This document shows, in pieces, positions 11,561-23,366 of a stretch of 64,000 nt of DNA. The stretch spans positions 84,974 through 148,973 of the forward strand of contig CAJQUW010002158.1 in NCBI GenBank assembly GCA_907163375.1, read 5' to 3'. Each line of letters opens with the position of its first letter. The first letter of the stretch is position 1. A program made the translations under genes and the position numbers. The notes below the pieces were generated by a model, which was given only the letters and a program-made list of their open reading frames with translations, was not told the DNA's origin and searched no databases. The DNA is from Prostheceraeus crozeri (lineage: Eukaryota; Platyhelminthes; Polycladida; Euryleptidae).

Positions 11561-12614
11561 ACTTGGGCAACTGTTTCAAGGTAGATGATGCGATTCTATC
11601 GAAATGAATTTATTTATGTCATTTACATAGCAGTTAAAAATCAATTATGATAATCAACTACGATTTTCTGAAGTCAGCCAATGTCAAAGACTGTTCCCTT
11701 AACTGTTCCATTAGAAACGAGCAACTTTTTGATGATGGAGAGCACAGTTCTTGCACAATGATGGTGGCAGAAACAATAGCATACCTATCGGTGAACAAAA
11801 CTGATGACAGCTGTGGTTTCCTATGATTGCTGTTTTAAATGAAACAAATAACTCATAAGAAAGGCATTGACTATTGCATTGACTTAATGGATAGAAAATA
11901 TATTTCATCTTCTTTACCTTCTGATGTTCCCGCCATGTTAGCGCAGATGAAGCATAAACTGAAAGGAAGAATGAAGAGAAGTCAGACATTGTTCACCCGA
12001 CAATTTTACGAATGTGCGCATGCATCTAACTGATAATGACGTTCATCATCCGTTTCTGCGTACAATCTATTCTTTTTTTATGCTTTTTTCTAATATTGTA
12101 AGATAATGACACTTTATTTACGTAAGTCGTATGAGAGTTGACGCAGGCAAGTATGCACCCCTGAAAAAAGCTAGTTCATCAAATTTGTTGCTCAGAGATC
12201 GCGCATTAGTTAATAGGACATTTGGATGCCTACGCAACCTAGCCCGAGACAATGGCAGGTGGGAGGCGCGCCTGACCTTGAGCAGAAAACAAACTCAATT
12301 ATCCGAACACAAATTGGTCACAGGAATTGGGCGCGGAGTAGTCTGAGCAATAGGACTATGTCGAAGGTAAATCCCATAATATGTGAGTCGTCGTCTTATA
12401 GGTCGAGACACACAGTTGCAATTCTTGCGTCGAAGCTGTAATAATTCATCGCTAGAGAGCTACCATAGATATTGTCATTATAAAGAATAACCATTGCAAG
12501 GTAGAGACACGAAAATGCCAACCGACCGATCGGGTGACTAGAGGTCGCAAGCAAATCGACCTCACGCAATGGCAACTAGCGATCGAATGTACACACAAAT
12601 AAGCTGCTGAACGG
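11561..12614. other. No recognised gene
   Basis: Short ORFs (11711-11989 minus, 12131-12441 plus) show no recognisable domain. The right end merges into the left arm of an inverted pair. Confidence 0.35.
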
Positions 12615-12866
12615 AAAACAAAATAATCAAAACTCAATAGTGCGAGATCTACTGACATTTTCTTCCTAAAGTCGCGCACGAGCTATTATTTTGTAGATTA
12701 TTTATTATTATTTATTATATTTATTATTATTTATAGATTATTTATTATTTATTATTATTTATAGATTATTTATTATTTATTTGTAGCTATTATTTATTTG
12801 TAGATTGTCCCCCAGCATCAGTAAAACGACTATTCTCACGTAGTGATTTTAGTCGTCTTGCAAGCT
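12615..12866 (+). repeat. Left arm of a divergent inverted repeat, with microsatellite expansion
   Basis: Read forward, this arm matches the reverse complement of 16519-16720. The shared blocks include a stretch coding FFLKSRTS (FFLNSRTS in the right arm), GTAGATTGTC, CAGCATCAGTAAAACGAC and GTCGTCTTGCAAG. Within it a TTATTATTTATAGA-type simple repeat has expanded at about 12684-12800 and is absent from the other arm. The two arms look like oppositely oriented copies of the 3' end of one transposable element. Confidence 0.6.
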
Positions 12867-12867
12867 A

Positions 12868-13891
12868 CACTGTAAATCGCTGGATACGAAAATTACATAC
12901 AGGCATATACCACAATCACATACAATTTGAAACTAACATCTGATACGATATTCTCGTATGGTTACAGAGATCTGGTATGTTTTTCATACCACATCTCACT
13001 TACTTTCGTATGTGATTGGTATGTAGCGACACGAGCCATTCTATCTGTGATTGGCTGTTTTACACTGAAATACGAGTTGTTGGTATGTTTTATATACGAG
13101 ACCCGATGCAAATTTATCCTCATTCGTATGCTTCTGGTATGCTTCTGGCGTGAAGAGCTTTAAGTCACATAGCAAAATGTATTACATACTACTGTCAAAT
13201 AACATTTTTCAGTAATACCAGTCGCGAATATTGTTTTTGATAGAGTGATATTGAACTAGATTAGATTTATTGTGACTTTAATGCTCCATGAGATTGTCGT
13301 CGTTACTACTTGTCTAGAAACATTAACAGGACGTTTAGTTAGCTATACGTTATGAGCCAAGTTGATAAACATCAGCTCATTCAAGCGATATTTATCGGGA
13401 AATCATGTTGACTTATATATATGTCAAACATGATATATATATATATTGATATATGTTGACTTATATATCTCTGCGTTCATGAATTATAATGTGTTTTTAC
13501 TTCGGATTGATAATATGCTTTATTTCAAAATTACATGATGCATAATTGTTGATGGTTGAATACTTATTGATTATGTTTGAAATGCCTTAGACTTACGTGT
13601 ATTGAAATCGAATTCAGTATTGAAAGTATGACTCTTGAATGTCATTATCTCACTACTTACAGAGCAGTAGTAACATTAATGTGATCTTTTTGACAAAAGG
13701 CCTATACTTTGGACATGATTTATGCTTTCTTTTAACATTGTACTGGTATGGCTTTAGTATGTAAAGCGTTTCACATTTAAAATAACATACGAAAAGCATA
13801 CAAATATATACCAAGAGAATACAGAAATATACCAAAAACAAATTTTGGTATGCATCCTTCGTATGCGATTGGTATTGAGCGATTTACAGTG
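12868..13891. mobile_element. Repeat A copy 2 (1024 bp)
   Basis: The ends are CACTGTAAATCGCT at 12868 and its complement ending at 13891. It is collinear with copy 1 throughout, including the AATTTGAAACTAACATCTGAT block and the CGTATGTGATTGGTATGTAG block. It includes an internal ATATAT expansion near 13420-13465. No 6-bp duplication is seen (AAGCTA versus TACGTC); at most TA is shared. It is inserted directly beside the left inverted arm. Confidence 0.85.
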
Positions 13892-14925
13892 TACGTCACA
13901 CATCGCACAATCGTGTTTGTTTATGTGGATCTATGTGCGTCCGAGTTTGATACATTTGAGATTTGTCATTTTTATGATTCGATCGCAATTTTTAGACAGA
14001 CATCTTCCGGAGTATCCAGAAATATGATATTTATTCCTGGTAGCCGGTAGCTTGTCCGAATCGCTGTTAAAGATAATGAAAACGTCATGACAACCGATGT
14101 TATTGCTGCAGACAAACAAACAGACTCTCCTGATCACAAAAAAGGAACGAAATCTTCTAAAAGCCACCGATGAGTCATTTTTCAAAAATTCAGATTCTTG
14201 GAGATTCTGAATATCTATAATTCACTTTTTTATTCAAAAAAAGTGCATGTAAAAATTCGATCTATATGGAAGTCATATGGGAAGTTCATTCGATTTCATA
14301 TGGAAAGTTGTCATTTTCTTCACACATGTTCATCGCCCAGGAACAAAATTCAGTTTTGTCGCTGATGACATTGAAGTTAAAGATGTTAATCAGAAGGATT
14401 TACGTACAAATGCATTGCACACATAGAAACTCATAATTTCCTATGTGTCCAGACTTGTGGGACACCTTGTATAATCAGAGTTGCAGGTACATGAAAATCA
14501 AAAATGAAAACTCATTTTGTTCTAAATGTTTCATGAGAGCGTTTTGAATGTAAAAGGGAATATTTCGTTTTCGTAAGTTTTCATTTTCAAAACCAAATTT
14601 AGTACCGTTGCTCTTTTAGATATCGCACGACCATAAAATTTCAGCCAGACGAGCGTCATGATAGATACTACTACTGAGATGGAAAATTAAAACGAAATAT
14701 CAAAATTTGACCGTTTTCAATATCTTTAAGAGCAAATTGGTCATTCAACCGCATACGAGGAGATTCGTATTTCTTCTTGCCTCTGGAGAATTCTACATTA
14801 AAGGTGCAATCATAATCATAAAAATGACAAATCGCATTTTGAGTGATTAAATGAGTGCTGGATGTTTGCGTAATTGAGGGTATCACACTCGGAGGTAGAT
14901 AAAAAAAAATGGAATTTTGCAATGT
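13892..14925. other. No recognised gene; interior of the nested structure
   Basis: AT-rich sequence between Repeat A copy 2 and the piggyBac element. No coding motif recognised. Confidence 0.35.
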
Positions 14926-14929
14926 TTAA

Positions 14930-16514
14930 CACTAGGATGCCGAAAAATCGATTTACCTTCAACGCCGACAGTGTGTCAAAATGACACACAACTACCAAAG
15001 TGGTTAATATTGTTTATGCAGCCTCTTTTAGACATTCACATGGCTTGAGTAACATTTTCCATTGAATTTCACGCGATTTTTCACTGAGCATGTTAATCTT
15101 AACTTAATTTACAATGCTTGAGGTAGGCCTACCTCCCAACATTAGCCTGATCTGTAGGATCAATGAAAGTGCTTGCAGTCTGCATTTCATTACTTCGAAA
15201 GAGTCCAGGCACCTATGCTAGGCGTGTGTTCCGATCAGCTTTCAATGCTGGTATGTGCATTTCATGGTGCACTTTATTATTGTTTCGATAGCTGATGTAC
15301 TTAGATGCTCCCGCGATCCGCTGAATCATATCTACTACAACAAGCAACTTCTCTGACTCAGCAATTCCCAGAGACAGCCTGGCTTCAATCTCGCTTTCAC
15401 ACAATGTCGGGTTGATATCGATTTGTTTGACATGGCATAGACATAGGCTTGATTCGATGTCGAGGACTCTGTCATCAGTGTTGCAGTGTGAAAACTTCGT
15501 CATTCATCGCAATGCCGCGAAGACGCCTGACTGCTGAGAATGCGCTGCGACGATTACAACTCATGTGCCTCTGCGCCTGTGACAGCTGCACCTGTATCGT
15601 CGGCTCGGAAGAGGTCAACTGAGCCTTCACCTCAAAACATGATGAAGCGGCGACATTGTCACGTTGGTGGCGACTGTAAAAACGTTACGAAGAAGTCGTG
15701 CGAGTCATGCCAGAAAATGTGCTGTGGAAAGTGCACTGCTCTTGAAAAGTACACTTGTAATAACTGTGTATGAGTTTGCTCATTTTTCTGCGTTGATTTG
15801 ATGCGATCATAATGCAATTGTGTTACATTTTCATGCCTTGTAATAATGCAAACTGGAAAAGTAGCCTACCGCACTGTAGTACACTTATAGTAGCTTACAC
15901 TTTTAGTGTCTGGGTTTGTTCATTTTTATGCGTTGATTTGATGTGATCAAACTGTACATGTAGCCTACATGTAGGTATATGTTTGGCAATTGTGTAACAT
16001 TTTATATGCCTTGTCCTTGTAACTGGTTTTCCTGGGCGTAATAGAGTACTTATACACTGGCATTCTGTTTTCCTCTCATTTGCTGGTCGTGGTGATTGCT
16101 GGGAAAATAGCTTTGATTGAGTAGGCCTATAGGATACAGGTCTACATACGATTTGTCCTATTTCAACGTAATATTGCAAATAGACAATATAAATAGATGT
16201 GCAAGGAGCATTATAGAAAGCTTATAGGACTACATTTGATATGGAATATAAGTGGTTAGGGTTATTTCCTCTACTTAGCATTCTTTAAAAAATCCATCGC
16301 TGTGTGTCATTTTGACACACTCTCGGCTTTCTAAGGAAATCGTTTTTTTACACAAAAAATATAACATCTACAGCAAAGAGAAGAAATGAAAAATGATCTT
16401 TGCCTAAAATTAATAAAACAAAATAAGTTTGGTACGAAAATAACTGAAACTATATAATCCGCAGCAATTTTATATCACAAATGTGTCATTTTGACACATC
16501 TCGGCATTCTAGTG
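14930..16514 (+). mobile_element. piggyBac element, 1585 bp
   Basis: The terminal inverted repeats are CACTAGGATGCCGA at 14930 and TCGGCATTCTAGTG ending at 16514, flanked on both sides by TTAA (14926-14929, 16515-16518), the hallmark piggyBac target site. The subterminal palindrome TGTGTCATTTTGACACA appears near both ends (about 14973, 16303 and 16482), a plausible transposase-binding site. Only the C-terminal finger of the transposase is recognisable, so this copy is probably nonautonomous. Confidence 0.88.
15540..15773 (+). pseudogene. piggyBac transposase C-terminal cysteine-rich domain
   Basis: A 77-aa frame ends in a Cys/His cluster: C-H-x4-C, CESCQKMCCGKC and CNNC just before the stop. 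This matches the C-terminal ring/PHD-like cysteine-rich domain that piggyBac transposases use to bind their ends. A basic serine-rich linker (RKRSTEPSPQ) precedes it, as usual. The catalytic DDD domain should lie upstream on the same strand, but I cannot find it, so the gene is internally deleted or heavily decayed. Confidence 0.6.
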
Positions 16515-16518
16515 TTAA

Positions 16519-16720
16519 CTTGCAAGACGACTGGAATCACAGCTTTAGAATCGTCGTTTTGCTGATGTTGGGTGACAATCTACAAATTAAAATAATAAGA
16601 AGCTGGTGCGTGAATTAAGGAAGAAAGCGTCACGAGCTCTCACACTACATTGATTCTCCAATAGATCAAGTCTGTCTACTGGGTCGACGTAGCCCCTCGC
16701 AATATTGTTGTAAAAGAGAG
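16519..16720 (-). repeat. Right arm of the divergent inverted repeat
   Basis: This is the partner of 12615-12866. The best blocks are CTTGCAAGACGACT, GTCGTTTTGCTGATGTTG, GACAATCTACAAATT and the coding stretch for FFLNSRTS. Piggybac inserted at a TTAA immediately to its left. Confidence 0.6.
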
Positions 16721-16943
16721 GAATTCCTTCCATAGGATAATAACTTGGTTCATGGTTGGGACATAATTGTGGCACAGTGTACTGGCAAAACCAAGCATTG
16801 CTTCCAGCAGGATGGGTCTCCGCCACATTTTTTTGTTTACTTAACCACCACTGGCTCGATGATAAATATTCTGCAGCAAACGTTGACATAATAACTAAAT
16901 AATTCCATCTCAACGATTGACTATTAAATTGAAGTCGTTTCAA
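16587..16943 (-). pseudogene. Transposase-like fragment, unidentified
   Basis: A 118-codon frame without a true ATG. The portion PLFYNNIARGYVDPVDRLD faintly resembles the YN-x3-GGVD-x2-D block of piggyBac-type transposases, with a following R-x-RD and FFLN. Because its last third recurs in the left inverted arm, it is part of a repeat family. I would not assign a function beyond a likely mobile-element protein. Confidence 0.3.
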
Positions 16944-19900
16944 TCTCTTAGAATCGCACCGCTGTACAATGGAGCATATGAGGATTCTCAGCTCGACATT
17001 GGTAAAACAATGATCTGAAAGCAGCTAAACTTCTTCATGAAAATATGAGGGAAAGTTTCTATGGAAGATCTTCAACATGTACAAACTTTTTGGAGTCCTA
17101 GTCGCCTCACTCTGATATTTTGATTTTTGAGGGACATATGTTGGTTCTTGCAAATTTCGGAAATGCACTTAAATAGTGTGTCCACTTAAGTAATTGTAAA
17201 CGAATTTCCAAAAACATCTAGATTATGATGCCAAGACACTAGCTGCAGCAATCTTTGAGTTTATTTCACGAATTTCTAGTGTGATCTGGATAGTGTTTTG
17301 AAACTCAGAATTGTCTACGTTCGTCATTTGAAAGTCATTTTCGGAAGCCCGCCAAACTTCAAACAGGCAGCAGAAATCAGATTTTATGCTTGTTCTTCGG
17401 AATTGGAATGACTAAGACTAATCTGCAGGCCTAAGAAGTTAGATGGTTTTGGAGGATTAGCATTGCACGATTAGATCGAAAGTTACCGACTCTGCGCGAT
17501 ATACGGCAAATTCGATGCACGGAATATCCTGTGTCAAACAATCGTGTCGTGCATCGTTTCAAAAAGAAAAATCCAGCACCCTATTGTTTCTCTTGAAAAA
17601 AGTCTTGAAATTTCTGGAAAGCAAGCATGATACTTATCAAATTGTCTTGCATGGATTGTGATTTTGTATCTTTGGACATACATGTAATGCTACTAGAGCT
17701 ATTTCTCGTTTTCGTTCCTCCAATACTAGACCACGGATGCTACCATATTTAATCTTCAGTCACAGATCGGTAATATGAGTAAGACCTTAACCACGTGATA
17801 TGCAAGAGCCGGTCATTTTCGCAATTACAAATCGACCTACGATTTTGAAAAGACATCCGATTGACTTTGGATCTTTTCTCTACGTACCCTTTCAAGCCTA
17901 TTATGCGGAAAATTTTACTGAACATGGTAGAGCAAATGCGGCACTAGCTGTACAGAGGTGTCTATCTTATCTGCCTATTTCAATGCACAATAACTCTCCT
18001 GAAATCCACATATTATTAAAGTGCACCGTTTTTCCTCAAACGACTACACATGCCAAATTAAGTGTACAGTACTCCCTGTTTCAGGTACGAAATTAAGTTT
18101 CCACGATTAATGAGTATGTAGATATGCTATGATGGAACTCACGAAAATAGCTCACAAAAGGATGATAGCTCCCAGTTGACGTCTGATCGATGAATGACAA
18201 TATCGTCTTATCAGAGCAGTTAATAACTTGCTACAATCACGATGCTGTCTAAACGTGTTAGATAACCACCATCAATGATAGCACCCTGGACCCTCAAGCG
18301 AGTATTAGCTTCCGATTTTGAGCGTATTATAAAATCGTTGGAATACTAAACTTGTATTACTACGTTTGCTGCTACAATTATACTGATACTAAATATACAA
18401 TCCTTTATCAAAATTAGATGGTGTTCCTGACAATATTCAATGACATGTATGCGTGAATATGATGTAAACCAAGCCATGTCAAAAGTCAGAAGCAAAAGAC
18501 AAAAAAGTTTGTTTCCAAGAACATTGGAAAACAGGGACAAACATGTATATGCGTCTAGGCGCAACCCATTCACAGAAAACAGCGTGCGATCGGTTCTGCT
18601 GAAAAGATATGTTCCGAACAGGAAGGACTGGAGAATAATCAAAAATAAATTTCCAGATGGCATGCCTATTGGTTAGTGTTTTGTATACTCATTGTTCGTA
18701 AATCGTTTGCATTTTGGAGAAACTTAGTGAAACTTAGCGATGGAATTTAGCTTTGGAGTCAAGCTATTGATGAACTTGTTGAATTCAATTGCACTGCCAT
18801 AGTTTTTATTTATCTCCTGCAACAATGTGCACTGTGACTTACGTAACAAAGGCGCAATTTCTTGTCGTAAATTTTGATACAGTGAACATTCGATCATGAA
18901 ATGATGAGGTCTCTACTTTTGAATTATCACATAACTCTTATATAAACGCTCTTCATATCGTTATTTCTGTAGCTGTCAGCTACGAAATCTGAGTTTAGAT
19001 TTTTTGCTCGATTTTGTCCATAATAAATTGATGTCATTCAAGTAAATTATAAATACATTCTTCTACATTCAACCAATTTGAAATAAAAATCAGTTTGCGG
19101 TAAATGGCAATTAGTTTGATGATTTAACTTTGAAATTGTGATTTATACCTGTATTGTGATACTCCCGACGACCTTAGTTCCTCGCCTGTGACTTCTTCCT
19201 CTTAAGTCTTAGCTTCTCACCGGCTTCACTGCATCGATCGAGTAGCTTACACTTGGTCCAAAAGCAAGACTACTTTCTTAAACAGTAACTTTACTTCCAA
19301 AACATCAAGCTTCATCCTCTTCATGATGAATGACTCAGCAGTGTGGCCAGCCAACAAACTATGCGACTTCTTCACTTCAAATGCCAACAAACCTGCGAAA
19401 AACAAGCCTGAAATCCTACTACGTACTACCATCAGGTGCCGTATTCATACACGACAGAGGAAATATACATCCTCTAATGTTTAGGAGCCCTCAATGAACA
19501 TAGCGCAACTGATCCTTCTTGTGTCCCGAACTGGTTACTCAGACATGGGCGAAGATGTCATTTTAGAACTTCTTACGTGTATGTGTCCTCCCATCACATA
19601 TACTGCCTGACAGAAAAAAAACTCAACACTTAACATTACTAACGACTGTTTAATTTCGAAATCGATCTTACTCCCAAACAAATTTCTATGTGCCCCCTCT
19701 AGTATAGCCACATGAAGATATTGCTCGTCTTCTTACAAAGGAGCAACGTTTGGATACGTTTAGGCATCGCATAATTTCAAAATTTGCTGTCATTCTGACA
19801 TAAGTCGTAACTGCATAATGAAGCACGAAAATGAATTCGTAATATGCGTGGTTATTATAATGATTCGCTGTGAACGTAGGGCATGCGCTATTTAGTAAAA

Positions 19901-20099
19901 AATTGAATGCATCGCATGTAGCTGTTTGAAATTGATGGGTGCGTTGATGTGAAGAAGGAAAAATTGTAAGAAAGGAAGATAGAAACTGCAGGACCAAAGA
20001 AAACATATGTAATGGCTTGAGGCGGGAGGTGCATAATGAATAAAAGGAAAACGTCTCCTAAGTAGACTAAGTAGACTTAAACCTCCCCTTACTAAGTAA
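16944..20099. other. No recognised gene
   Basis: Three kilobases of AT-rich sequence. ORFs at 17800-18096, 18440-18676 (both plus) and 19892-20275 (minus) are open for 60-130 codons but match nothing I know. The basic 18440-18676 frame could be an exon, but no convincing splice sites frame it. Confidence 0.35.
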
Positions 20100-20135
20100 G
20101 GCAGTGACCAAGCGTCTGGACGCGAAACGTTTGCC
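20100..20135 (+). ncRNA. Hammerhead ribozyme-like motif, G3/C8 variant
   Basis: Stem I is GGCA (20100-20103) with UGCC (20132-20135). The core is GUGACCA (20104-20110), then stem II GCGU/ACGC with loop CUGG (20112-20123). GAAA follows at 20124-20127, a two-base loop, and cleavage triplet GUU at 20129-20131. Canonical core is CUGANGA; here position 3 is G and position 8 is C, a swapped pair. No Penelope coding sequence adjoins it, so it may be a solo tail. Confidence 0.5.
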
Positions 20136-20316
20136 GATTTTACCTGTATTATATTTTTACTTAAGCCTTTGTGTTTATTCGGCATTATATATATTTCGGG
20201 AGAGATTTGTGACGTTTTCCTTTTATCCAAAGAAAACAAATATAGTCGCAGAAAAACAGATTGCAAGTTGATCATTACAGTGAGGAGAAATCGGTTTCAG
20301 AGCGTTTCGCGTGACA

Positions 20317-21232
20317 ATTTGAAACCAACATCTGATACGAGATTCTCGTATGTTTACAGAGATCTGGTATGTTATTCACATGAAAGCTCACCTACTTTCG
20401 TATGTGATTGGTATGTAGCGATATGAACTCTTCTATCTGTGATTGGCTGTTTTACGATGAAATACGAGTTGTTAGTATGATTTACGTATATACGAGACCC
20501 GATGCAAATTCGTCCTCATTCGTATGCTTTTCGTATGTAGAGTTTTAAGTCACATGGCAAAAAATATATATGTATATCACTCACTTCTGTCAAATAACTT
20601 TTTTCAGTAATACCATTCGTGATTATTTCTTTTTGATAGTGTGGTATTTATATAGATATGATTTATTGTGAATTGCATGCTATATGTCGTCGTTGCTACT
20701 TGCCTAGTAACATTTACAGGACACTTGATTAGCTCTACTTAATGAACCAATTTTTTAACATCAATTCATTCAAACTATTTCTTTTGTGCAATCATGTTGA
20801 CTTATATATCTTAAAAATAACTATTTATTTTATTTCGGATTGATAATATGCCTATTTCCAAAAATACATAATACATAATTGTTGATGGTTGAATACGTAT
20901 TGATCATTTATGAAACGCCTTAGACTTGCAAGTATTAAAATCGAATTCAGCATTGTAAGTTTGACTATTGAATGTCATTATCTCACTACTTGCAGAATAG
21001 TAGTAAGTGCCATGCAACATTAGTGTGATCTTTATTGACAAAAGGTCTTAAATCAACATATTTCAGAAATCATTGATACTTTCCTTTAACATTGTGCTGG
21101 TATGGCTTTAGTATGAAAAGCATGCCACAGTTGAAATAACATGCGAAAATCATACAAATAGATACAGAAATACACCAAAAAATATTTGGTATGCATCCTT
21201 TGTATGTGGTAGGTATTGAGCGATTTATAGTG
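20317..21232. mobile_element. Repeat A copy 3, 5'-truncated
   Basis: Collinear with copies 1 and 2 from the AATTTGAAACCAACATCTGAT block to the 3' end GAGCGATTTATAGTG. The first roughly 50 bp including the left terminal repeat are missing. The terminal repeat carries one change (TATAGTG for TACAGTG). Confidence 0.85.
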
Positions 21233-21369
21233 AGCAACAAGACGGTTGACGGAAGCGGGACTGGAATTTTATAGACCTGCCGACCGCATATTCCTCAGTG
21301 ACTTTCCCTTGGTCTTAGTAATTTCATTGACCGCTTCTGCAAGCATGAATATTCTACAGATATCGAACA

Positions 21370-21960
21370 CAAAGGAAAAAGAATAGAATGGTGCCAGTGG
21401 CATTCTAACTGGAGCATTCATGAGTTGCTACAATCATGTGAAGTGGACGAATGAATCACGGTTCTCCCTCGATTTCCACAATGGAGGAGTTGGTGCTCAT
21501 AGAATGCCTAGTATGCAGAGATGTGCAGTCTGTTGCATTTCAGGACATGATCGATTAGGCGTCATGATTTGGACTGATATGTCACAGTGGGCGAACGGCT
21601 GGTGTTTTCATCAAAGCATCTTGGATGGCAAGCGTTATCTCCTGGAGGTTTTAGGTCTCTATGTTCTTCCAATAGCGAGGGAGCGCAATTTCATCATCCA
21701 GGATGACAATGCGCATCCATGTTGAGGACACCAGGTGGCAACAGGTCGGGTTTTGAAAGATCAGTAATTGAGTACCTCCCGTGGCCTTCACGTTCTCCTG
21801 ATCTTTCTTTCACCGATCGTGCACGTGCGGGAGGAGCTAGGTAATAGGATGAAATGCTAGCATTTACATTCACCTACCACTATCGAAGCACTTTCTGAAA
21901 AAGTAGCAGAATAATGAGAAAGCATTGAGCAAGACAGATTGAATGGACTTTTATTATTTA
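21370..21960 (+). pseudogene. Tc1-like transposase remnant
   Basis: The frame 21420-21725 contains WTNESRFSLDF (first catalytic D changed to N in the T-D-E-S-R-F block), GVMIWTDMSQWANG and FIIQDDNAHPC. These are the landmark motifs of Tc1/mariner DDE transposases. After a stop the same protein continues in other frames (STSRGLHVLLIFLSP, a frame-shifted version of the final PWPARSPDLSPIE block). Upstream RIEWCQWHSNWSIHE is the linker between DNA-binding and catalytic domains. The terminal inverted repeats were not located. Confidence 0.75.
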
Positions 21961-23366
21961 AATTGATAGCCTCGATGCTTCTTGATCAATGAAAATAATT
22001 GTTCCTGTAAATCTAAATGCTGAGATTTTTTGTCATGCAGTATACAGTACATTGGGTGGGGCTTCAAATTGCATTCTGATGTACAAAAAAAATTTGTTCT
22101 TCTTCATTAAATTCTTCAGTCATTTAAAAGTCTCAAACTTAGTTAATGCAAAAATCATGACTTTGCGAGTCAGTTGTCACCACCTTTGACTCAGATGATT
22201 AACTTGTTGCTGAAATTCAAGTTGTCTCATAAAAGCTAATTCCTCATCATTCTACAAATTACGAGTAGCATCGCAGGAGCACTAGGGCGCACCTAGGCCC
22301 TCTCTTGTGGAATTTTGAGAAGTCTGGGACCTATCAGTCGTACGAGCTAATTTAGGCATCTTCGGTGGGATTAGAATGCCATGACGCATTGAAACTTTTG
22401 CAACAAGGTGCCCTAAGACAGTGGTTGAACTTGCCTATAACATAAGAGAATCAGTTTTTACCATTTTTCATATCAAGATTGGGATGAGGGCTAGGAGCTG
22501 TATAGAAAGAGTAACAGCCATCATACGTTGAGTGATCTAACACTTCCTTCCGTTGTAGCAAGCAGCAAATATTCTCTATTTTCTCAGCACATTAAAGGAT
22601 CTTCTAGTTTCACCGCTACTATTTGATAGGGGGTCCTACTGCCAGATTGACGAATTGACGAAAGATAGCTGGCATTTCGAATTCACCCACAGTGAATTAT
22701 GGATAAACACACCTAATCACTGGTTCACGTGTCTTCCACCCATCATTTGAATTTAATTGACATGAATTATTCTACCATTTGGATGTATGAAGCCACTGAA
22801 ATAAACTTCTAAAATCATCAGGATTAGGTCTTGCACTTCGATCTGCAAATCACATTTCATGCTTCTCTGCGATAATGCAAATATTGTCTACATATTAGAC
22901 CAATTGCTGCTCTAGCCAATGAAAAGTAGTCATGCGTGTCGTTTACATGTACATTTAGATGTGTCTGCCAAATATCGGAAGTTGTGCATACACTGGATGT
23001 ACCTACTGGCTGTGCACATGTCGTCTAGAATTTAAGTGTTAGCGTGTCCTATAGTGCTACCGTAATAGCTCGGGAATTTGCAAGTCCGTAGCCTAGGCCT
23101 ACTACATATACTTTCCATTACCTTCCGCGGTAGCTCTTTCAACTTCATAACAGCAACATCGCAAAAATTATTTTATTCAAATGAATCTGAAACGTAATTT
23201 CAATACAAAATACCTAGACAGACAGTTATTTTGAGACATTTTAGACTAAAATGAATGGTCAGTATTGATTATCAACGTTTTGAATGATATTCAATACTCT
23301 CCTAAACAAAAAGTATTTTTACTTGACAAACGAAATGACTATATTTATATCTGACATTTTTTTAAT
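21961..23366. other. No recognised gene
   Basis: AT-rich sequence downstream of the Tc1 remnant, ending at the GPCR stop codon region. No coding or repeat structure recognised. Confidence 0.4.

Noticed and set aside
14671-14998. Minus-strand ORFs near the piggyBac left end
   Set aside because: They cross the terminal repeat and have no recognisable motif.
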